Assembly: GCA_022822525.1 (NCBI GenBank)
Contig: JAJEBN010000053.1
Span: 22,041 to 86,040 of the forward strand
Direction: 5' to 3'
Source of the DNA: Acidimicrobiia bacterium
Lineage (GTDB): Bacteria; Actinomycetota; Acidimicrobiia; Acidimicrobiales; Poriferisodalaceae
DNA: 64,000 nt
Made by a program: the position numbers and the translations under genes. The notes beneath the pieces were generated by a model that ran no database searches, was not told the origin of the DNA, and worked only from the letters and a program-made list of their open reading frames with translations. Positions 26,002-33,895 of this stretch are shown here, piece after piece. The stretch's first letter is position 1, and each line of letters starts with the position of its first letter.

Positions 26002-26489
26002 GTGCCAGCCTCCGGCGCTGCGCGCTGCCGGAGCCGATCGGCTACCGGGGGCGGGACCAGGTGAGAACAGTCGCCGCCGAACTTGGTGATCTCGCGGATG
26101 TAGTTGGACGCGATGAAGAGGTGCTCAGTACGGGGCGGCACGAACACCGTCTCGACGCCGGCGACGGAGTGGTTCATGTGCGCCATGCGCAGCTCAGACT
26201 CGAAATCGCTCTGACTCCGCAGACCCTTCACGATGACATCGGCACCAAGCCGATCTGCGAGGTCGACGACGAGTTCGCCGAACTGCACCACAGAGACGTT
26301 GTCGAGGTGAGCGACCGACTCCGAGATCATCGAGACACGCTCGTCGTCGGAGAACAGCGGCGTGGACTTTGCCGGGTTGCGCATCGCCGCGACGACCACC
26401 GCGTCGAACAGCCGCGAGGCTGCCGAGATGACGTCGAGATGACCGTTGTGCACAGGATCGAACGAGCCTGGATACATCGCCATGACCAC
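25998..26489 (-). CDS. coaD: Phosphopantetheine adenylyltransferase
   Basis: Cytosolic enzyme forming dephospho-CoA from 4'-phosphopantetheine and ATP, 163 aa. The nucleotidyltransferase HxGH motif is YPGSFDPVHNGHLDVI; the second motif is FIASNYIREITKFGGD (S-x-x-R position), with VIVKGLRSQSDFESELRMAH between them. A GTG at 26489 is preferred because GGAGGAG lies 9 nt before it, whereas the ATG two codons later is 15 nt away. Downstream overlap with the sepIVA-like gene suggests an operon. Confidence 0.95.
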   Translation of the reverse strand: MVMAMYPGSFDPVHNGHLDVISAASRLFDAVVVAAMRNPAKSTPLFSDDERVSMISESVAHLDNVSVVQFGELVVDLADRLGADVIVKGLRSQSDFESELRMAHMNHSVAGVETVFVPPRTEHLFIASNYIREITKFGGDCSHLVPPPVADRLRQRAAPEAGT

Positions 26490-26578
26490 CGAAAAGGGCT
26501 CCTCCGCTTCGAGCCGTGTCCGCCTTGGCGACGGTACCGCGCAGCAGTCTCGAATCGAGGGACCCCCCAATCCTCCGA

Positions 26579-26758
26579 TCAGGCCTCCATCTCGGTGTCG
26601 GGAACGATGAGGTCCCAGCGATCACCGCAATCGGCGCAGCGGTAGGCGACGACGTCTCCTGGCTGAAAGCCCCAATCCGGCTCGGGCACGCTCAGCAGGC
26701 CGCAGCGCCCGCCGCAGTCGACGCACACGATCTCCGGCGGCACCGCAACATCGTCCAT
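26579..26758 (-). CDS. Small zinc-ribbon protein
   Basis: Putative 59-aa protein, MDDVAVPPEIVCVDCGGRCG then DVVAYRCADCGDRWDLIVP. Two CxxCG knuckles make a clear four-cysteine zinc ribbon; the acidic C-terminus (PDTEMEA) follows. It lies 89 nt upstream of coaD on the same strand and divergent from rsmD. No function can be assigned. The ATG has no strong ribosome-binding site; a GTG two codons upstream is possible. Confidence 0.7.
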   Translation of the reverse strand: MDDVAVPPEIVCVDCGGRCGLLSVPEPDWGFQPGDVVAYRCADCGDRWDLIVPDTEMEA

Positions 26759-26790
26759 CCCCACAGTGTCGCATCCGCCTGCAATCACAC

Positions 26791-26811
26791 CCGTAGGCCT
26801 CCGGCCTACGG
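26791..26811. promoter_or_regulatory. Hairpin immediately upstream of rsmD
   Basis: Perfect 9-bp inverted repeat CCGTAGGCC / GGCCTACGG with a 3-nt loop, ending 7 nt before the rsmD ATG and overlapping the place where a ribosome-binding site would be. It could control rsmD translation or be a symmetric protein-binding site between the divergent genes. Confidence 0.5.
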
Positions 26812-26818
26812 TGATGCC

Positions 26819-27397
26819 ATGCGTGTCGTCGGCGGGGCGTTGGGCGGCCGTCGCCTAGTGGCGCCCGAGGCGGATTCAGATTCCACCCGGCCGACATCCG
26901 ACCGGGCCCGCGAGGCCATCTTCAACATGCTCGTCAGTGTCACAGAGCTCGACGGCGTCACCGCGATGGACCTGTTTGCCGGCACGGGCGCTCTGGGCAT
27001 CGAGGCGCTGTCACGCGGGGCAGCACACGCCGCATTCATCGACTCCGACCCCGCTGCCTGCCGCATCATCACCGCGAACCTCGACGGACTCGGGCTGACC
27101 GAGCAAGCCGCGGTCAGCCGCAGCGATGTCGAGTCGTACCTGGCGGCGCACCCCGACGCGGTGGATCTGGCCTTCGCCGATCCCCCCTACGGCTTCGACC
27201 GCTGGGCGCAGCTGCTGGGAACGCTGAACGCCGCAGTGCTCGTGTGCGAGTCGGACCGCGAGATCGAACCCGGCCCCGATGACCCGTGGGACACGTGGAG
27301 AGTGCGCCAGTACGGCACACCGGTCATCACGATCCTGGTGCGACCAGACAGCACCGATTCATCAGCAGCCGAGGCTTCCACCTCCCGCCGAGCCTGA
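26819..27397 (+). CDS. rsmD: 16S rRNA (guanine966-N2)-methyltransferase RsmD
   Basis: AdoMet-dependent rRNA methylase, 192 aa. Motifs: MRVVGGALGGRRLVAPEADS, RPTSDRAREAIFNML, the AdoMet-binding VTAMDLFAGTGALGIEALSR, and catalytic AFADPPYGFDRW (the DPPY of N2-guanine methylases). Normal length. The ATG at 26819 starts the conserved N-terminus; no ribosome-binding site is apparent because a hairpin occupies that spot. In most actinobacteria rsmD lies on the same strand just upstream of coaD and close to recG. Here it is reversed relative to coaD, and ~10.7 kb of accessory DNA separates it from recG. Confidence 0.94.
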   Translation: MRVVGGALGGRRLVAPEADSDSTRPTSDRAREAIFNMLVSVTELDGVTAMDLFAGTGALGIEALSRGAAHAAFIDSDPAACRIITANLDGLGLTEQAAVSRSDVESYLAAHPDAVDLAFADPPYGFDRWAQLLGTLNAAVLVCESDREIEPGPDDPWDTWRVRQYGTPVITILVRPDSTDSSAAEASTSRRA

Positions 27398-27442
27398 AGG
27401 TCCGGGTTCAGGTCTCGTTGGCCGTTCCGGCAGCGGATCGGA

Positions 27443-27476
27443 CGGAGCGATCGCGGCCGTTGCGGCCGGCGCTCCG
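27443..27476. terminator. Bidirectional terminator-like stem between rsmD and the HNH gene
   Basis: Outer inverted repeat CGGAGCG / CGCTCCG encloses an inner CGGCC / GGCCG stem, in the 85-nt gap between two convergent genes. GC-rich without a T-run, so intrinsic termination is plausible but not certain. Confidence 0.5.
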
Positions 27477-27482
27477 CAAGTG

Positions 27483-29123
27483 TCATGCGGCGGTGAACAG
27501 GTCGCGTTGGTCAGCCCCTGGCGGTGATCGGTCATCGCCTGCCGGAGAGCCATCGCCTCCGCCATCTCGCGCCAGCGCAGCACAATCAGCAGCCTCGTGG
27601 CCAGCAGCGTTGCAGCCGTCAGCATGACCGGCGCTCGGCGCAGGCTGCAGCGAGCCACGGGTCGACGATCTGCGTGCCGGTTTGCGTGATCGGGCGGGGT
27701 TGTGCGGATGTGCCGGATCGGGCGGGGTCAGCCGAAACCGGCCGTCGCGGACAATCACCCGCCAGTTGTGATCGTGGATGAGGTCGTGGCACGACCAGCA
27801 CACCAGCACGAGGTTGTCGACGCGTGTCTTGCCCCCGCATCCCCACGGAACGATGTGGTGCGCCTCGCACTCGCCGGGGGGTTCGCCGCAGCCGATGCAC
27901 GCGCCGTCGCGGGCAATCAGGGCGCGGCGCTGGGCTGCGGTCGGTGCTCGGCTGGCGACGGCCTCGTACAGCGGTGTGAAGTCTTCGCCGCACAACACCA
28001 GCGACAGGTCGGCGCCGCACAGGAGCCGATCCAGCGTGCTCGGCGGGATGGGGCCTGAGCCGGCGATCTCGGCAATGCCGCCGGGCTTGCCCAGCAGTGC
28101 GTTGAGATCGGCTCGCACAATGATCTCCGTGACGGTACGGCGCTGCTCGAGACCGACCAGATCGTCCACCGACGCCGTTCGATTCAGCGATACCGAGGCC
28201 TCAGAGGACTCCGCAGCAGGTTGATCGGCGGCGGACGGCCGGTTCGCCGACACAGGTCCCTCAAGGGGCCCCGCAGCAGCGCCAACGCCTGTCGCAGGAG
28301 CAGCACCATCGTCAGCAGTTGGGATGGGAGCAGGGCCAGCGGCAGCGCTTGTTGAGGCCGCGGCGATCGATGGGGTGCTGGCGAGCAACCTGTCGAGGGC
28401 GTCGGCCATGCGTTGATCACGGGTCCTAGCGGCGGCTCCACCGTTTGGTGTGCCCCTGCCTGCGTCGACCTGCGTGTCATCGCGGAGCTTGCGCCGGTCA
28501 GCGCGTCGGAGCTGTTCGGCGGTGGCCCGAAGGCGGCTCTGAATGCGCGCGCCCATCTCGGCATCGAACGCGCCGTGCATCTGCACGGTGCCGTCGTCGC
28601 CATTCCAGAACCGCACGCTGCGATTGCGCCGGTTCCGTCGATGCTGCTCCTCCAGGTCGGACACGCTCTGGTGCTGGATCGTCCATCGCTGGGCGGCCCG
28701 CGCGAACTCATCTGCGGGCAGTGTCTTGGCCATCTCCACCAGACCGGCGTCGTCTTGGACGGCCTCAGGGCTGGTCTTGCGTGCGGCCTGCGCCAACTTC
28801 GCAGCGTTCGCGAAGCTGATCTCGCCGTCGGCAACTGCCGACTGCGCGTCGGGCAGTGCGGCCAACTCCGCAGCGACCCGCACGTTGCGGGCAGCTTCAG
28901 ACCGAGACCGGCCGCCGACTTGGCTCAACAGCCCGGCCCCGCCGTCGCCGTGCCGCTCGCGCTGTGCGACCAGCGAAGCGACTCGGGTCTCCAACAGCTC
29001 GGCCTTGGTGCACAGTGACTTGGCGAGCCCCAGGGCGTCGCGCAGCTCCTCAGTCGGTGCCGACTCGACGCGGTCGAGAGCTGCGCTGAGGGATTCGAGC
29101 GCCTGCTGCACCTGCGAGAACAT
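27483..29123 (-). CDS. DUF222 (13E12-type) HNH endonuclease
   Basis: Protein of 546 aa with the actinobacterial DUF222 helical domain (about residues 1-270, LLETRVASLVAQRERHG, GRSRSEAARNVRVAAELAAL, AVADGEISFANAAKLAQAA) and a C-terminal HNH nuclease domain ALIARDGACIGCGEPPGECE followed by AHHIVPWGCGGKTRVDNLVL and CWSCHDLIHDHNWRV. The His-His, Asn and His of HNH and two CxxC-type zinc pairs are present. A variable Ala/Pro-rich linker joins the domains. The family is the mobile, multi-copy 13E12 repeat family of mycobacteria; its biological role is unclear. Its start codon lies in a perfect GAAC-N4-GTTC box, suggesting SOS control. It marks the left side of the accessory region. Confidence 0.92.
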   Translation of the reverse strand: MFSQVQQALESLSAALDRVESAPTEELRDALGLAKSLCTKAELLETRVASLVAQRERHGDGGAGLLSQVGGRSRSEAARNVRVAAELAALPDAQSAVADGEISFANAAKLAQAARKTSPEAVQDDAGLVEMAKTLPADEFARAAQRWTIQHQSVSDLEEQHRRNRRNRSVRFWNGDDGTVQMHGAFDAEMGARIQSRLRATAEQLRRADRRKLRDDTQVDAGRGTPNGGAAARTRDQRMADALDRLLASTPSIAAASTSAAAGPAPIPTADDGAAPATGVGAAAGPLEGPVSANRPSAADQPAAESSEASVSLNRTASVDDLVGLEQRRTVTEIIVRADLNALLGKPGGIAEIAGSGPIPPSTLDRLLCGADLSLVLCGEDFTPLYEAVASRAPTAAQRRALIARDGACIGCGEPPGECEAHHIVPWGCGGKTRVDNLVLVCWSCHDLIHDHNWRVIVRDGRFRLTPPDPAHPHNPARSRKPARRSSTRGSLQPAPSAGHADGCNAAGHEAADCAALARDGGGDGSPAGDDRSPPGADQRDLFTAA

Positions 29124-29129
29124 ATGTTC
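29118..29129. promoter_or_regulatory. LexA (SOS) box at the start of the HNH gene
   Basis: Perfect 12-bp palindrome GAACATATGTTC, matching the Gram-positive/actinobacterial LexA consensus GAAC-N4-GTTC. It spans the ATG of the HNH gene, and TAGTAT (minus strand, 29135-29130), a possible -10 element, abuts it. A one-mismatch second copy (GAACGTCTATTC) lies at 29153-29164. Some mycobacterial 13E12-family genes are LexA-regulated, which fits. Confidence 0.75.
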
Positions 29130-29375
29130 ATACTAGCCACGGTGTGCCACACGAACGTCTATTCGAAGCCAATCAGTTCATTACGAGTATGTTACATTTA
29201 GTTTTACACAATATCTTCTAGTTTCAATCAACTCAAAATCAAAGAGCCAGCGCGGAATCGCCGGACGACCATCGCGGCGCTCGTTGCCTCCTCGCCCATT
29301 CGCCTCACTCACTCCCAACCTCGCCTAGACACCGCCGAAGCGACGCACTGCAATCCCAGGACGTCACGGCATTTC
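29130..29375. other. AT-rich divergent intergenic region at the accessory-region core
   Basis: 246-nt gap between divergent genes. Positions about 29165-29245 are strikingly AT-rich against the GC-rich surroundings (runs such as TTACATTTAGTTTTACACAA). It probably contains promoters for both the HNH gene and the methyltransferase operon and looks like foreign or insertion-boundary DNA. No gene, tRNA or integrase site was seen in it. Confidence 0.6.
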
Positions 29376-32300
29376 ATGAGCGGTGCGACGGGAGTACATA
29401 AGCGCTGTCGCGGAACTACGCTCGGCGCTCTCATGGAGGAGTTCCTCATCGACCGGGTGCCCCAGACGTGGACGGCGCCGTCTGGGTTTCCGAACTCCCT
29501 TCAGGCCGTCCAGCTATTTGTCCAACCGGGACGGAATGGCCTCGAAGTAGCGGTCGCGACAGCCACTCGCAAGCCGGCAGTGGCCGATCTGCGAGCCGCA
29601 TGGGCGGCCCGACGGAACAAGCGGGCTGCACCGGTGCTGCTGGTCGCGTTCTACCCGTCGCCTGAGACTTCGGGCGGCGAGCGCGTGGCCCTGTGCGGGC
29701 CGACCGGCGACCACCCGGTGCCCCATCTCGATGTGGAGGTATCCCAAGCTGAGCGTCTAGCCGACGTCGCCCTCAGCGAGCCGAACCATCACGCGGCCAC
29801 CCGCCTGCTGATGGCCGCCCTGCCGGAGCTGGACTCGCCGTTTCCCGGCCTCCACAACTCGGGCCTGCTCGCAACCCAAGAACTCACCGCAGGCGTCCCG
29901 CTGCGCCCCGACTGGGCATCGGCCAGAGGCGATGCCGCACCATTGCTCGACAAGCGAGGCCGCCGGCTCATCGAAGGATTGGGCTACGAGATTGCGACGC
30001 TCGCCACAAACGCCTCGTTGCTGACGATCGCCGGTCGGCGTGAAGCCATCGCCGTCTTCTGCGACGACAGCGAACCGTTCGAAGCGCCGTCGGACCGCTT
30101 CGACGGCATGTCGCCTGTGTCGAGAGCACTGGCGCTGGCTGATCGGGAGAACGTCGACTGGGTGGTGCTCACCCGCGCTTCGGAGATTCGCCTCTACTCG
30201 GCACGCCCCGGCGTCGGCGTGGGCCGCAAGGGCCGAGCAGAGACGTACGTAGAGCTGAACCTGTCGCTGCTCGCAGCCGAGCAGGCCGGCTACCTGAGTC
30301 TGCTGTTCTCGGCCGTCGCCATCGCGCACGGCGGCTCGCTGCATGAGATCCTCGACGACTCTGAGCGCTTCGCCGCTGAGCTCGCTGTCCGGCTGCGCGA
30401 ACGCGTCTACCACGAGACGGTTCCAGCACTAGCGCAGGCCGTTGCAGCGCGGCTCGGCAACGACTCGCCCGCAGGCGGCATCAGCGAAGCCGTCCTCGAC
30501 AGCGCCTACGAGCAGGTCATGGTCATCTTGTTCCGGCTGCTGTTCGTGGCCTACGCCGAAGACAAGGACCTGCTGCCCTACCGCAGCAATGGCCGCTATG
30601 CAGACCACTCGCTGTCGCGCATGGCTCAACGGCTCGCCGACGACGAGCACAACGTCCGGACTCATTTCGACGAGCGCGCCACCGACATGTGGGATGACGT
30701 GCGCAGCCTGTGGGATGCGGTCAACGAAGGCAACCTCGATTGGGGCGTACCGACCTACAACGGCGGTCTGTTCTCTGAGGATCCGACGGTCAGTCCGACC
30801 GGCGCAGCGATCGCGCAATTGCGCCTCACCAACGCCGAGTTCGGCCCCGCTCTCGCGGCAGCGCTGGTCGACCACGGCCCTCAGGGGCTGGGTCCGGTCG
30901 ACTTCCGGTCACTGTCAGTGCGGGAGTTCGGAACGATCTATGAGGGCCTGCTGGAATCGAAGCTGTCAGTTGCACCTGACGACCTGACCGTCAAGAAAGT
31001 CAAGGACGACCTGCAGTATGTACCTGCTGGCGCGAAGGACGAGGCGGTGGTGGAGGCCGGCGAGGTGTACTTCCACAATCGCTCCGGCGCCCGCAAGGCG
31101 ACAGGTTCGTACTTCACCAAGCCGTTTGCGGTAGAGCACCTGCTGGATCACGCGCTCGAACCAGCACTCGACGACCACCTCGCCCGGCTCGACGCCCTGC
31201 GAGAAGCTGATGACGACGCGGGAGTGGCAGCGGCGTTCTTCGACTTCCGGTGTGCCGACATCGCGATGGGCTCCGCTCACTTCCTCGTAGCGGCAGTCGA
31301 CCGGATCGAAGCGCGCTTGTCGGCGTGGTTGTCGCTGCACCCAGTTCCTGCGATCACGGCAGAGCTGAAGCGGCTGCGAGGCGTCGCCATGGGCGAGCTC
31401 GGCGATTTGGGCGACGGCATCGAGATCGAGACCGGCTCGCTGCTGCGTCGCCAGATCGCCCGTCACTGCGTCTACGGCGTCGACAAGAACCGCGTTGCCG
31501 TTGAGCTGGCCCGTCTCGCGATCTGGGTACACACCTTTGTGCCCGGCCTCCCCTTGTCCTTCCTCGACCACAACCTCGTCCACGGCGACAGCCTCACCGG
31601 CGTCGCTTCGGTGGAAGACGGCGCGCTGGCCGTCCGGCCCAAGGGCGATAGGTCGCAACCCTCGCTGTTCGTACACCAGTTGGAGACCATGATCGAAGCG
31701 ATCCAAGAGCCGCTGGCTCGGCTCGCCGCGCTGAACGACGCTGACAAGTCCGAAGTGGCAGCGGCACGGGAGGCTCACGCCGCCACTCGTTCATTGGTCC
31801 GACCGATCGACGATGTGTTCGACGTGGCCACGGCTGTCCGCGCCGGAATGATCGAGATTCAGCGTGACTTCGATTTCACCCCGACCAGCGTCGCGGCGCT
31901 GGCCGATGACCCGGTGGTGCGCGACGTCATCGAGCGATTGTCGCCCGTTCACTACCCGACGACCTGGCCGGAAGTGTTCGCGCGATCAGGGCGAAGCGGT
32001 TTCGATTGCCTGCTGGGCAACCCGCCATGGGAGAAGGTGGTGGTCGATCGCGAGGTCTGGTGGGGCATGCACCTGCCCGGCGTGCGCTCGCTGCCGGTCG
32101 CACGTCGCCGAGAACACATCGACACGCTGGAGGCACGACGGCCTGATCTCGCAGAGGAGTTCGAGTCCGAGCGAGAGAGAGCGGAGTTTCTCAAGCTGAT
32201 TCTGCGAGCGGCATTTCCCCATCTCGGCACCGGCCAGACCGATCTGTACAAGGCATTCGCGTGGGCGAACCTCACGCTCTGCCGCGATGGCGGCAGGCTG

Positions 32301-32377
32301 GGCGTCGTCTTGCCGCGTTCGGCCGTCTCAGACGCGGGCATGGCGAACTGGCGTCAGGAGATTGTCGGCACCGAAAC

Positions 32378-32389
32378 GGGGGGGGGGGG
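32378..32389. repeat. G12 homopolymer in the methyltransferase gene
   Basis: Twelve consecutive G. Upstream coding is in the main frame; downstream methyltransferase-like sequence continues only if one G is added (or two removed). Typical hypermutable length for slipped-strand mispairing, and also a typical sequencing-error site. Confidence 0.9.
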
Positions 32390-32837
32390 TACTGCCGCAT
32401 CACCACGTCCACGCTCATCAATCACAAGGGCTGGGTGTTCGAGGGAGTCCACAACTCCTACACGGTGGTGTTGGCAGCAGTCACTCGCAGTTCACCGTCG
32501 TCACGTGCCTCAATGCCAAACAGTGGACGTTCGACGATGTCGACGGCCGATACACCATCGCCATCGTCGCAGCCCGCAAGCACAGCCGGGCCGCCGAGCC
32601 ATGGGGGTGGCTTTGAGGCCGAAGCCGATGGGCCGCATGTAGCGATCTACCCCGGGCCTGCCCGCTCGCTCACTCACTTCCAATCCTTGGTCGACGGCAA
32701 GCCCGAGCTCATCCCAGTCTCAGAATTCCTGAGCTGGTCGAACACAGCAGCCTTTCCGCAGATTCCCCGGCGCGATGCCTTCCGCGTGTGGCGGCGCATG
32801 AAGAGGCACCCGCGTTTCGATGGCGCGAACGCGCAGA

Positions 32838-32852
32838 CCCCCCCCCCCCCCC
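32838..32852. repeat. C15 homopolymer in the methyltransferase gene
   Basis: Fifteen consecutive C, between RVWRRMKRHPRFD (upstream frame) and RRKWRFRPVQGDLNATTD (next frame). Adding one C (or removing two) would join them in frame. Confidence 0.9.
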
Positions 32853-32886
32853 GCAGAATCCCCCGCAGCTTCAGCGGCGACGGAAA

Positions 32887-33095
32887 TGGCGGTTCCGACC
32901 AGTCCAGGGCGACCTCAACGCCACGACCGACCGGCACCTATTCCTCAACGACGATGGCGCTTCCGCCCAATCGCGGAGCTCCACGCGACGCACGACCGGT
33001 ACCTCTTCATGAACGACGATGGCGCTTCCGCCCTGTCCGCGAGTTCGACGCCACCCGGGACCGGGAGCGGTTCATGAACGACGACGGCGCTGCGG
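32887..33095. repeat. Three diverged 65-68-nt repeats encoding the same motif in three frames
   Basis: Copies begin at the Trp codons 32887, 32955 and 33020 (spacing 68 and 65 nt), with a partial fourth beginning near 33085. Each encodes a version of WRFRP-x(6-7)-AT-x-DR-x-x-F-x-NDDGA. Spacing is congruent to 2 modulo 3, so each copy is open in a different frame. Copies differ at many positions, so they are not recent exact duplicates. The end of one copy and the start of the next share ATGGCGCTTCCGCCC-like sequence. Confidence 0.8.
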
Positions 33096-33853
33096 CTCGG
33101 CGGACAAGTGGGCCTCGAGATGCCTGACATCTGGCCCGTCTACAAGGGCTCGTCGTTCAACATCTGGGAGCCCGACACGGGCACCTACTACGACAGCGCC
33201 GTCGCGTCGGAGATGATCGAGCACCTCCACGACAAGCGCTTGGCTCAGCGAGAGAGAGCACGCTCAGCATTCGCTGAACAGCCCAAGCCCCTCACTGACG
33301 ACCCAGCCACGGTCTCATGCCTGCACCCACGGATCGTGTTCCGGAACGTCACGAGATCGACTGACACACGCTCCGTCGTTTCCGTGCTGGTGCCCGGCGA
33401 ACGCGTCATAGCCCATCACGCCCCCTACCTGCTCCGCGTAGAGGGAACCGAGAGAGATGAGGCGCTCTTGATCGGGGTGCTCTCGTCGATGCCTTGCGAT
33501 TGGCAAGTGCGTCGTTGTGTCGAACTGAACCTGACCTTCGAGCAATTCGGGCTGATATCGATACCGGACGCGGGCGAGGGAAATCTGGTGCGGGATCGAG
33601 TGGTGGAGATTGCGGGACGGCTGGCTGCTGTCGATGACCGGTTCGCGGAGTGGGCCGCCGAGGTCGGAGTGCCCGTCGGCTCAGCCAACGACGAGGCGAC
33701 CAAGCAGGACCTGATCCACGAGCTCGATGCGTGCGTGGCTCACCTGTACGGGCTCGACGAGGACGATCTCGAGGTCATCTACACGACGTTCGACGAGAAG
33801 CGACCTGACCGCTACCTGGATCGGCTCGCTGCGGTCATCGAACACTTCAGGAG

Positions 33854-33895
33854 GTTGACATGACGGCGCCCCAAGTTGACATGACGGCGCCCCAA
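33854..33895. repeat. Perfect 21-nt tandem duplication over the RAMA gene start
   Basis: Two identical 21-nt copies, 33854-33874 and 33875-33895, each containing an ATG. Only the first ATG has the AGGAGG ribosome-binding site. The duplication adds seven residues (MTAPQVD) and keeps the frame. Confidence 0.95.

Larger units (their letters stand above)
29376..33863 (+). pseudogene. Eco57I/PglX-like adenine-specific DNA methyltransferase, frame-disrupted in its C-terminal half
   Basis: Large N6-adenine methyltransferase of the restriction/BREX-PglX/DISARM-MI type. The N-terminal part (to ~32377, ~1000 aa) is intact: a type I/IIG-like region VDWVVLTRASEIRLYSA, FRLLFVAYAEDKDLLPY, then AdoMet motif I FRCADIAMGSAHFLVAAVDR and catalytic NPPW in FDCLLGNPPWEKVV. 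From a G12 tract at 32378 the frame is lost. The continuation is found in other frames as HKGWVFEGVHNSYTVVLAAV, FDDVDGRYTIAIVAARKH, VSEFLSWSNTAAFPQIPRR, then three copies of a WRFRP...NDDG motif. From 33108 to the stop it is back in the original frame (DIWPVYKGSSFNIWEPDTG, VVEIAGRLAAVDDRFAEW). At least six frame changes fall in ~720 nt. The C-terminal segment could be translated from the GTG at 33108. An internal ATG at 29433 is an alternative start. The stop overlaps the RAMA gene by 4 nt. Confidence 0.85.

Noticed and set aside
29130..29375. tRNA gene or attachment site at the accessory-region boundary
   Set aside because: No cloverleaf or long direct repeat could be found in or beside the AT-rich region.
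32887..33095. CRISPR-like array
   Set aside because: The three units are diverged, directly adjacent and encode a shared peptide motif; there are no unique spacers and no cas genes.
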